A stretch of 5,606 nucleotides of DNA from Weeksellaceae bacterium. Its GTDB lineage: Bacteria; Bacteroidota; Bacteroidia; Flavobacteriales; Weeksellaceae. A program made the translations under genes and the position numbers. The notes under the pieces were generated by a model. The model was not told the DNA's origin, did not search any database, and was given only the letters and a program-made list of their open reading frames with translations. Positions 1 to 4,937 of the stretch are shown here, in pieces (position 1 is the stretch's first letter; each line of letters opens with the position of its first letter). The DNA lies in contig JAQVDG010000159.1 of the NCBI GenBank assembly GCA_028698395.1, positions 1 through 5,606 of the forward strand, in the 5' to 3' direction.

Positions 1-536
1 TCAGAGGCGAATTTCATTTTTTAAAAACGGAGGAAATTGAAATTATCAAATCTTGGGACGGAATTGTTGCATTTAGCGATTTTGACCAAATGAACCTAAT
101 CGACAAAGACGGACATTTAACGAAAACGCTTAATCAAATCAAAACGAAATCGCCCGAAAGAATAACAAATGAAAACATCTTGTGGTTAAGTCAATCATTA
201 CTGAATGTTGTACTGACAACAAGTAACTTAATTAAGAGAGAGGAATTTGCTCACGCTCATCATAGTTTATCAAACGTTCAGAAATATTTGCTCTGGCTTA
301 TTAGAGCAAGAATAAACAAAACCCAACATTGGGAAAGTCCGACTAAAAGTCTTGAAAAGGATATTGATATGACTTGGTATTCTGCGTATAAAACAATAAC
401 ATCGGATTTAAATCCTAAAAACATAATTTTAGCTTTTGAAAACTCATTAAATTTATCGGAGAAACTATTTGACGAACTAAATATTGAAACAAAACTGAAC
501 GAAATCCTACACGAAATAAGAAAAAACTACCGCTAA
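1..536 (+). CDS. lnu: Lincosamide nucleotidyltransferase, C-terminal part (5' end outside the window)
   Basis: The reading frame is open from the first full codon at position 3 to TAA at 534-536, giving 177 residues. ATG at 90 is internal, because the sequence before it (RGEFHF..., then SWDG) is conserved in the family. From memory, the order RGEFHF, SWDG, a D-x-x-G turn, a QSLLN helix, the NVQKYLLWLIR helix, then HWESPTKSLEKDI matches Lnu(F)/LinF-type enzymes. These adenylylate a hydroxyl of lincomycin or clindamycin in the cytoplasm. The family is about 260-270 residues, so roughly 85-95 are missing, including the GS...D-x-D catalytic motif, and activity cannot be judged here. The allele is not identifiable; Riemerella Lnu(H) and cassette-borne Lnu(F) are possible relatives. 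The stop codon lies inside the R'' box of the following attC-like site, and lnu(F) is a known integron cassette gene, which fits the context. Confidence 0.82.
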   Translation, partial: RGEFHFLKTEEIEIIKSWDGIVAFSDFDQMNLIDKDGHLTKTLNQIKTKSPERITNENILWLSQSLLNVVLTTSNLIKREEFAHAHHSLSNVQKYLLWLIRARINKTQHWESPTKSLEKDIDMTWYSAYKTITSDLNPKNIILAFENSLNLSEKLFDELNIETKLNEILHEIRKNYR

Positions 537-662
537 CAAGGTATTGCCAAAAGCGGGGCTGAACGGCTTCGACTGGACAATTATGCAAGGTTCAACATTA
601 GTAATTCTAATGAACTTTTGTGCTTAAAATACCCGCCTTCGGCAATACCCAAACCGTTGGTG
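531..662 (+). repeat. attC-like recombination site 1 (closes cassette A)
   Basis: The site is 132 bp from R''-like CGCTAAC (531-537) to R'-like GTTGGTG (656-662). The stem arms are GGTATTGCC (540-548) with GGCAATACC (641-649), a 4/4 internal loop, then GCGGG (553-557) with CCCGC (632-636). The spacer from AAC to the stem is 2 nt and from the stem to GTT is 6 nt; this asymmetry recurs in the other sites. The long loop holds a smaller hairpin (GTTC ... ATTAG/CTAAT ... GAAC) and the shared string CTTTTGTGCT. The lnu stop codon is inside R''. The integron attC layout (R'', L'', L', R', cut after the G of GTT) is established; assigning it here is inference from structure and from the matching of cassette ends. 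Confidence 0.8.
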
Positions 663-707
663 GCAAGGCTAACAGCCCGTTACCTAAAGGACAAACAGAC
701 AAAAAAA

Positions 708-1187
708 ATGCCGAAAATTGAACTCATAACAGAAATATACTCGACAATTGAAATTTGCTTTGACCTATCACGAAGTATTGACTTGCACAAAATTTCAACT
801 GCACGAACAAATGAACAAGCAATTGCAGGAAGAACAAGTGGACTGATTAACATAGGTGAAACTGTAACTTGGCAGGCAACACATTTTGGAGTGCGACAAA
901 AACTAACTTCAAAAATTACTGCATTTGACAGACCTAACTATTTTATTGACGAACAAACAAAGGGTATTTTCAAATCTATAATACACGAACATAAATTTGA
1001 ACAACTTAGGGATAAAGTAATAATGAAAGACATTTTTGAATTTCATTCGCCATTTGGTCTTTTTGGCAAATTATTTAATAACCTTGTTCTAACGAATTAT
1101 CTGAAAAGATTACTAATTGACAGAAACCAAATAATTAAAGAGTTTGCTGAAACAGAAAAATGGAAAGAAGTGCTGAATGGAGAATAA
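708..1187 (+). CDS. SRPBCC (START/cyclase-like) ligand-binding family protein
   Basis: This 159-residue protein resembles the SRPBCC superfamily, whose members form a deep hydrophobic ligand-binding pocket. It runs from an N-terminal strand (PKIELITEIYSTIEICFDL, 2-20), through a polar stretch ending in G-x-T-S-G-x-I-x-x-G-E-x-V-T-W (about 41-55), to the strand and helix pattern FGVRQKLTSKITAFDRPNYFIDE. It ends in a long helix with the family-like RNQIIKEFAE (139-148). I chose ATG 708 because the strand pattern begins there. The longer frame from ATG 618 would read through attC site 1 and is implausible, although in-frame TTG 657 or GTG 660 cannot be excluded. There is no signal peptide, so it is probably cytosolic. 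The gene overlaps the downstream methyltransferase by 11 nt, suggesting coupled expression and a common small-molecule substrate. The exact ligand is unknown. Confidence 0.72.
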   Translation: MPKIELITEIYSTIEICFDLSRSIDLHKISTARTNEQAIAGRTSGLINIGETVTWQATHFGVRQKLTSKITAFDRPNYFIDEQTKGIFKSIIHEHKFEQLRDKVIMKDIFEFHSPFGLFGKLFNNLVLTNYLKRLLIDRNQIIKEFAETEKWKEVLNGE

Positions 1188-1896
1188 TATTTACAATCCC
1201 GAGTATGTAAAAGGGCTTTTCAATAAAATGAGTAGTTCATATGAGCGAATGAACTTTATTACATCGTTTGGATTTTCGATTCGTTGGAGAAGACAATTTT
1301 TAGAGCCATTTAAGCAGACTAAACATAAGGCAGAAATAATTGACTTGCTGACAGGAATGGGGGAAACTTGGAATGCAACAAAAAACAAATTACCAAATTC
1401 CAGTTTGACCGTACTTGACTTTTCTGATGGAATGTTGAAATATGCAAAACAGAAAAGTGAAACACAATTCAACAACGAAATCATTGTATTACAACAAGAC
1501 ATTCTTTACAACAAGTTACCAAGCAACTATTACGACTTTGTAACCTGTGCATTTGGACTAAAAACATTTAATGAAGAACAAATAAATATTTTAGCAAAAG
1601 AAACTAAACGTATTTTAAAAAATGGTGGACAATTTTCGTTTATAGAAGTTTCAAAACCGCACAATAAAATACTTAAAAAGCTTTATGGATTTTACCTTGG
1701 ACAAATTATACCAATTTTAGGACGACTGTTACTTGGAAATCCAGAAGAATATCGAATGCTTTGGCAATACACAAACAAATTTGACAATGCCAAAAGAGCA
1801 ACAGAAATATTTACAAAAACAGGACTTACGACAAAATTTTATTCTTATTTTTATGGTTGTGCGACAGGATTTTATGGAACAAAAACAGACGAATAA
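1177..1896 (+). CDS. Class I SAM-dependent methyltransferase, UbiE/MenG (COQ5)-like
   Basis: This 239-residue protein is full length for the UbiE/MenG family (about 230-250). The N-terminal segment FNKMSSSYERMNFITSFG (15-32) followed by WRR matches the family opening (F-D-x-x-A-x-x-Y-D-x-x-N ... S-F-G ... W-R). SAM motif I is IIDLLTGMGE (54-63), the acidic residue ending strand 2 is in LTVLDFSDGML (77-87), and DIL (108-110) then YDFVTCAFGLKTF (119-131) form the later motifs. RILKNGGQFSFIEVSKP (145-161) is the usual post-motif. The C-terminal YGCATGFYGTK resembles the GG-x-x-x-x-H-x-G-x-K ending. It probably methylates a small, possibly lipophilic, molecule. A housekeeping menaquinone role is unlikely for a cassette gene, and motif I (TGMGE) departs from the usual D-x-x-x-G-T-G. 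ATG 1177 overlaps the SRPBCC gene by 11 nt. Confidence 0.85.
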   Translation: MENNIYNPEYVKGLFNKMSSSYERMNFITSFGFSIRWRRQFLEPFKQTKHKAEIIDLLTGMGETWNATKNKLPNSSLTVLDFSDGMLKYAKQKSETQFNNEIIVLQQDILYNKLPSNYYDFVTCAFGLKTFNEEQINILAKETKRILKNGGQFSFIEVSKPHNKILKKLYGFYLGQIIPILGRLLLGNPEEYRMLWQYTNKFDNAKRATEIFTKTGLTTKFYSYFYGCATGFYGTKTDE

Positions 1897-1908
1897 AAGA
1901 AGCCCAGC

Positions 1909-2040
1909 CACCAACATCGGTTTGGCAATATGGCGGCTGAAGTGCTTCTATGAAACATTTGTGCAAGGTTCAACAGCAGTAATTCTATTGAACTTTTGTG
2001 CTAAAAATCCGCCACATCGCCAAGCCGAAAACCGTTAGCA
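1909..2040 (+). repeat. attC-like recombination site 2 (closes cassette B)
   Basis: The site is 132 bp from R''-like CACCAAC (1909-1915) to R'-like GTTAGCA (2034-2040). The arms at 1918-1936 and 2009-2027 are complementary at 16 of 19 positions with no gaps. Of the three mismatches, one is G-T on the top strand and two are G-T on the bottom strand. The spacers are 2 nt (AAC to stem) and 6 nt (stem to GTT), as in site 1. The central block from 1963 (GCAAGGTTCAAC ... TGAACTTTTGTGCT) aligns without gaps to 585 onward of site 1, at the same offset of 54 from R'' and with about 4 differences in 46 bases. R'' is the exact reverse complement of R' of site 1. Confidence 0.82.
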
Positions 2041-2043
2041 GTA

Positions 2044-2091
2044 ATGGCAGGACGACCGTCATCACAACAACAAACAGGACAACAACAATGA
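2044..2091 (+). CDS. Putative leader peptide of cassette C, ATGA-coupled to the glycosylase gene
   Basis: ATG 2044 lies 3 nt beyond the R' box of site 2. It opens a 15-codon frame, MAGRPSSQQQTGQQQ, ending at TGA 2089-2091. That stop overlaps the ATG of the glycosylase gene (2088-2090) as ATGA. No Shine-Dalgarno precedes either start. The arrangement suggests that ribosomes ending the leader restart on the main gene. A small ORF in attI1 (ORF-11) is known to help express cassette genes without ribosome sites, so this is a plausible analogue. The peptide itself has no recognisable function, and chance cannot be excluded for so short a frame. Confidence 0.45.
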   Translation: MAGRPSSQQQTGQQQ

Positions 2092-2918
2092 CAGAAATTA
2101 TTAGAAATAGAACTATCAGACCTTCGACCAGACTTGAAAAATCGAAGAGTTATAAAATCGACACCAAGACAGTTTCTCGGGGCGACATTTTAGTGGTTAA
2201 CATTGACCACGAGACAAAATCATTTCGTAAGTCATACAAGTTTAACGGTTCAGACGTTGCACATAAAGACAGTATAAGTTTTAGAGTAAATGACTATGGA
2301 ACTACAATTGACATAAGTTGGAGCGGTGCGACACCAATAGGAACAACATCAAAAGCAATAACACCTTCACCTGCACCAAAACCATTGACAAAAAAAGTAG
2401 TGGACAAAGCTCCTGTTTCTAAATCAATCTCGACACATACAAAAACATCATTCGACCCAATTTCAAACTCAGACACGACTATTTTGATTTTGGGAACAAT
2501 GCCCGGTGACAAATCACTTGAACTTGGCGAGTATTACGGACATTCAAGAAATAGATTTTGGAAAATCATTTCAACAATTACAGACAATGATTTGCCATTG
2601 ACCTACACCGACAAAAAAGCACTTTTACTCAAAACTAAAATTGGAATTTGGGATGTAGCACACAAAGCAAATAGAAAAGGTAGCCTTGACAGTGCAATCG
2701 AAGATGAAGAACCAAACGACTTGGACAACTTTATCGCTAAGCACAAGAATTTAAAAGTTATCGGTTTCAACGGGACAAAATCCCAATCTCTTTTTGACAA
2801 GTATTTCGACAGAAAAAGTGATTTAAAATATATTTCTTTACCAAGCACAAGTCCTGCAAACACAGGCATTGACTTTGACAGCATTTGCAAATTATGGCGA
2901 CAAATATTGACCAAATAA
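2088..2918 (+). CDS. Hypoxanthine-DNA glycosylase-like protein (UDG superfamily) with extra N-terminal region
   Basis: This 276-residue protein has two parts. Residues about 126-276 match the DNA-deoxyinosine (hypoxanthine) glycosylase family of the uracil-DNA glycosylase superfamily: ILILGTMPGDKSL (132-144), EYYGHSRNRFW (148-158), IGIWDV (185-190), RKGSLDSAI (196-204), EPND (208-211), IGFNG (225-229) and LPSTSPAN (251-258). Such enzymes remove deaminated bases, chiefly hypoxanthine. N155 in NRFW may be the Asn proposed as catalytic in that family; this is my inference. Family members usually consist of this domain alone, at about 150-170 residues. The first 80 residues look like a small beta-rich domain I do not recognise, joined by a Pro/Thr/Lys-rich linker (about 82-125). 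I chose ATG 2088 because of its ATGA overlap with the leader; the longer frame from ATG 1998 would read through R' of attC site 2. Confidence 0.82.
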   Translation: MTEIIRNRTIRPSTRLEKSKSYKIDTKTVSRGDILVVNIDHETKSFRKSYKFNGSDVAHKDSISFRVNDYGTTIDISWSGATPIGTTSKAITPSPAPKPLTKKVVDKAPVSKSISTHTKTSFDPISNSDTTILILGTMPGDKSLELGEYYGHSRNRFWKIISTITDNDLPLTYTDKKALLLKTKIGIWDVAHKANRKGSLDSAIEDEEPNDLDNFIAKHKNLKVIGFNGTKSQSLFDKYFDRKSDLKYISLPSTSPANTGIDFDSICKLWRQILTK

Positions 2919-2943
2919 TTGACGGACGACCAAGAGCCACTAC

Positions 2944-3075
2944 TGCTAACAGCGGGTTTAAGAAATTGGCGGTTCAATGGTTAATTGAACATTTGTGCTT
3001 CGTATCAAGTTCAGTGCTGGCAGACAGTTTTGTGCTCCGAAATCGCCAACTTCTTAAACCCGCAAAACGTTATGT
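2944..3075 (+). repeat. attC-like recombination site 3 (closes cassette C)
   Basis: The site is 132 bp from R''-like TGCTAAC (2944-2950) to R'-like GTTATGT (3069-3075). It has the best stem in the window: arms 2952-2971 and 3044-3063 are complementary at 19 of 20 positions. The one mismatch is A-C on the top strand and G-T wobble on the bottom strand. The spacers are 1 and 5 nt, keeping the 4-nt asymmetry. The loop repeats the motif GTTCAA ... TTGAAC followed by TTTGTGCT (2972-2999) and has a second TTTTGTGCT near 3028. R'' is the exact reverse complement of R' of site 2. Confidence 0.84.
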
Positions 3076-3098
3076 GTAATGCTCTACAAACAGTATGA
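3072..3098 (+). CDS. Putative leader peptide of cassette D, ATGA-coupled to the nucleotidyltransferase-like gene
   Basis: The ATG at 3072 is part of the R' box itself (GTTATGT). It opens an 8-codon frame, MCNALQTV, ending at TGA 3096-3098, which overlaps the next gene's ATG (3095-3097) as ATGA. The geometry is the same as for the cassette C leader although the sequences are unrelated, which makes chance less likely. Its probable role is delivering ribosomes to a gene with no ribosome binding site. Confidence 0.45.
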   Translation: MCNALQTV

Positions 3099-3676
3099 AC
3101 AAAGAAGAATTCATCGATTTTATCAAAAATAAATCCGAGAAAGAAATTTATGACCACCTTCTACAAGGACAAGATGTTCATTATTTCAAAACCATCAGTG
3201 AAAATCATTTATTGTTTTACGATGATTTCAAAAGATTTATGGCAAATAATTTAAACGTACATTTTAACAATATTGCAATTATTGGTAGTGCTAAAACTGC
3301 TTTTAGCTTATCTCCTACTAAAAATTTTAAAGAATTTGACATTGAAAATTCTGATTTAGATATAGTTATTGTATCTGATGAATATTTTAAGAAATTTTGG
3401 AAAACTTATACATTAATAAGTAGAAATAATCATATTAATAATTACCAAAGTTTAACTTCCTCGATTTTTCGTAATTTTATTTCTGTAAAAGAAAAAGATA
3501 ATCATTACAACAATGAGGAACTTATTAATTGGCAAAAGAAAATAAATGATTTTAAAACTAATTTGCAATTAATTTATAAAATATTCACACCTATCAATTA
3601 TAGAATTTATTCAAATTGGGAAGCAGTAGAAGAATATCATTTAAAAGGATTATCAGATTTAAAAGCAACATTATGA
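3095..3676 (+). CDS. Nucleotidyltransferase-fold (Pol beta-like) protein
   Basis: The 193-residue product carries the signature of the nucleotidyltransferase superfamily: strand and turn IAIIGSAKTAFSLSP (60-74), then SDLDIVIVS (86-94), with G64-S65 and D87/D89 placed as the nucleotide-binding GS and the metal-binding D-x-D. The segment EYFKKFW (97-102) and the C-terminal YRIYSNWEAVEEYHLKGLSDLK (169-190) recall, from memory, an uncharacterised bacterial family often found beside DUF262 genes. No third catalytic acidic residue is obvious, so activity is uncertain. The start at ATG 3095 fits the ATGA overlap with the leader, and the stop overlaps the DUF262 gene start (3673-3676) in the same way. 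With its partner it probably forms a two-protein system. The substrate is unknown; NMP transfer to a protein or RNA is one possibility. Confidence 0.7.
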   Translation: MNKEEFIDFIKNKSEKEIYDHLLQGQDVHYFKTISENHLLFYDDFKRFMANNLNVHFNNIAIIGSAKTAFSLSPTKNFKEFDIENSDLDIVIVSDEYFKKFWKTYTLISRNNHINNYQSLTSSIFRNFISVKEKDNHYNNEELINWQKKINDFKTNLQLIYKIFTPINYRIYSNWEAVEEYHLKGLSDLKATL

Positions 3677-4737
3677 AATTAATAGAACAAATTGATATAC
3701 AACCTCAAAATAGCAAATGGCTATTTGATTTAGATAGAAACGGGTTATTGATTATTGATGACTCATTTCAAAGAAATTATGTTTGGTTAAGAAAACATCA
3801 AATTAAACTTATAGAATCAATATTATTAGGATCTCCTATTCCAGAGATATACATTTGGAATATCGGAACAGATTCAGATACCGGAGATACAAAATATTCA
3901 ATTATAGATGGTCAACAAAGGACTGGAGCACTATTCCAATTTATTAAAAATGATTACGCACTTTCTCCTGGTTCTTTAGATGATAAATCTGAAATTTACG
4001 ATCAAATTAAAGGGAAAAAATTTCAGAATTTAGATAATGAATTTAAACAAGCAATATGGTCATATACTTTTTCTGTTAGACTTGTAAGAAGCAATGTTAA
4101 TAGAGAACAAATTGTGAATATGTTTTTGCGCTTAAACAGTCATAATATGACTTTAAATCCAGAAGAATTGAGAAATGCTCAATTTGAAGGAGAGTTCATT
4201 GGTTTAGCTTCAAATCTATCAGAATTAAATTTTTGGAATGATAATAAAATTTTTGGATTAGCTGATAGAAGACGAATGAGAGATATAACTTTTATTAGTA
4301 ATTTATTAATCTTCCAACGATCAGGCATTGATGAAGAAATTAACTCATCAAATGTTAATAGAATTTATGATCTATATAATGAAGTTTATGATGAAAAAGA
4401 AGTAGACGAAACAAGGTTTAAAAACACATTAGATATTATCAACAATTTAATTGAATCAAATTCTATTAGAATGACTTTCTTTAATTCTAAGGTGCATTTA
4501 TATACAGCATTTACTTATTTTTACAAATACATATTAATTAATAAAAATGTTGAAGATAGTGTATTTGAAAATTATAAATTCTTTATTGACAACTACAACA
4601 ATGAAGATGAGCTGAGAACTAAATTTCAAGATAAGTTTGAACTAATACAAGAATACAAAGCAATTACTAAAGAAGGTATAAATCAAAAAGGTAATAGAAA
4701 AAGAAGATTAGAAATTATGACAAATCTAGTCGAATAA
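3673..4737 (+). CDS. DUF262 (GmrSD N-terminal-like, ParB/Srx-fold) protein
   Basis: The 354-residue product shows the DUF262 motifs in order: DDSFQRNYVW (29-38), a helix then SPIPEIYIW (54-62), SIIDGQQRTGAL (76-87), and FLRLNSHNMTLNPEELRNA (151-169). DUF262 domains are found in GmrSD, BrxU and SspE, where they bind or hydrolyse nucleotides and control DNA cleavage. The C-terminal half (about 180-354) is helical and charged, and I see no DUF1524 His-Asn-His motif, so any nuclease must be elsewhere or absent. I chose ATG 3673 for its ATGA overlap with the nucleotidyltransferase-like gene and because DUF262 homology starts soon after; ATG 3616 would add 19 residues read out of frame from the upstream gene. 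A role in anti-phage defence is inferred from family and pairing. Confidence 0.85.
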   Translation: MKLIEQIDIQPQNSKWLFDLDRNGLLIIDDSFQRNYVWLRKHQIKLIESILLGSPIPEIYIWNIGTDSDTGDTKYSIIDGQQRTGALFQFIKNDYALSPGSLDDKSEIYDQIKGKKFQNLDNEFKQAIWSYTFSVRLVRSNVNREQIVNMFLRLNSHNMTLNPEELRNAQFEGEFIGLASNLSELNFWNDNKIFGLADRRRMRDITFISNLLIFQRSGIDEEINSSNVNRIYDLYNEVYDEKEVDETRFKNTLDIINNLIESNSIRMTFFNSKVHLYTAFTYFYKYILINKNVEDSVFENYKFFIDNYNNEDELRTKFQDKFELIQEYKAITKEGINQKGNRKRRLEIMTNLVE

Positions 4738-4780
4738 TAGCACTACACATAACATCGTATTGGCGAAATGGCGGGTTAAG

Positions 4781-4808
4781 GGAGAGATTGAAGGTTTCTC
4801 CTTTTTTT
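4781..4808 (+). terminator. Probable intrinsic terminator inside attC site 4
   Basis: GGAGAGA (4781-4787) pairs with TTTCTCC (4795-4801) across a 7-nt loop with one G-T pair, and seven T residues (4802-4808) follow directly. It lies 44 bp after the DUF262 stop. It would end transcription of the cassette D operon and shield unit E from read-through. The stem is only moderately G+C-rich. Confidence 0.55.
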
Positions 4809-4811
4809 GTC

Positions 4812-4870
4812 GCAACAGCCTTTTATATTTCCTTTTTTCATAAATTTAGAAAATAATAAAAGGCTGTTGC
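4812..4870. repeat. 59-bp element with perfect 15-bp inverted ends in the loop of attC site 4
   Basis: GCAACAGCCTTTTAT (4812-4826) and ATAAAAGGCTGTTGC (4856-4870) are perfect inverted repeats around a 29-nt A+T-rich middle. Its length nearly equals the excess of site 4 over the 132-bp sites (63 bp). It could be an inserted hairpin or small MITE-like unit, or a second terminator. The flanks (TTGTC on the left, TTAGC on the right) show no target-site duplication. Confidence 0.6.
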
Positions 4871-4937
4871 TTAGCTTAGTTCAAAATTGAAAGTTTAGGC
4901 TTTCTAATCCGCCACTATCGCCAATACGCGGCCCGTT

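Larger units (their letters stand above)
657..2034 (+). mobile_element. Gene cassette B (SRPBCC protein + methyltransferase)
   Basis: The unit runs from TT of R' of site 1 to G of R' of site 2, 1378 bp, in the form expected for an excisable cassette carrying its attC at the 3' end. Its start GTTGGTGGC..GGCT (counting the G at 656) matches the reverse complement of the sequence up to R'' of site 2 (AGCCCAGCCACCAAC, 1901-1915) at 13 of 15 positions. It carries two genes overlapping by 11 nt. The sequence from 657 to the ATG at 708 has no Shine-Dalgarno. TTG (657) and GTG (660) in the R' region are in frame with the first gene. A small R''/R'-like pair (GGCTAAC 667-673, GTTACCT 679-685) lies just inside. 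Confidence 0.72.
2035..3069 (+). mobile_element. Gene cassette C (hypoxanthine-DNA glycosylase-like protein)
   Basis: The unit is 1035 bp between the G|TT positions of sites 2 and 3 and has one gene plus a leader ORF. Its outer ends are inverted repeats. GTTAGCAGTAATGGC (2034-2048) matches the reverse complement of GCCACTACTGCTAAC (2936-2950) at 14 of 15 positions. After a 4-nt offset, GGACGACCGTCA (2050-2061) matches the reverse complement of TGACGGACGACC (2920-2931) at 10 of 12. The end complementarity is therefore about 30 nt, well beyond a 7-nt R box. Confidence 0.72.
3070..4935 (+). mobile_element. Gene cassette D (nucleotidyltransferase-like + DUF262 pair)
   Basis: The unit is 1866 bp between the G|TT positions of sites 3 and 4. 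Its start GTTATGTGTAATGCT (3069-3083) matches the reverse complement of AGCACTACACATAAC (4739-4753) at 14 of 15 positions. The single difference (A/G) falls at the same position as in cassette C. It contains a leader ORF and two genes linked by ATGA overlaps. The coding part is more A+T-rich than cassettes B and C: hand counts give 11/60 G+C at 3361-3420 and 16/60 at 4561-4620, against 23/60 at 2401-2460 and 20/60 at 2701-2760. This suggests a separate origin. Confidence 0.72.

Noticed and set aside
531..662. Simple transcription terminator as the explanation of the palindromes
   Set aside because: Stems are separated by 80-nt loops and not followed by T runs (except the separate hairpin in site 4). 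The R''/R' matching between neighbouring sites would be unexplained.
618..707. N-terminal extension of the SRPBCC frame from ATG 618
   Set aside because: It would translate the loop, right arm and R' of attC site 1. Protein-like sequence starts at ATG 708.
1733..2038. + strand frame overlapping the methyltransferase end and attC site 2
   Set aside because: It is out of frame with the methyltransferase, whose conserved C-terminus is intact, and it continues through a recombination site.
1998..2087. N-terminal extension of the glycosylase frame from ATG 1998
   Set aside because: It lies in attC site 2 and adds a Thr-rich stretch with no family resemblance. ATG 2088 has the ATGA overlap.
1191..2977. 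Minus-strand frames at 1191-1502, 1729-1917, 2294-2512 and 2603-2977
   Set aside because: All are shadows lying opposite well-supported + strand genes, with Cys/Ser/Phe-rich compositions and no recognisable domains.
2885..3079. + strand frame covering attC site 3
   Set aside because: Nearly all of it is the recombination site; the rest overlaps the glycosylase C-terminus out of frame.
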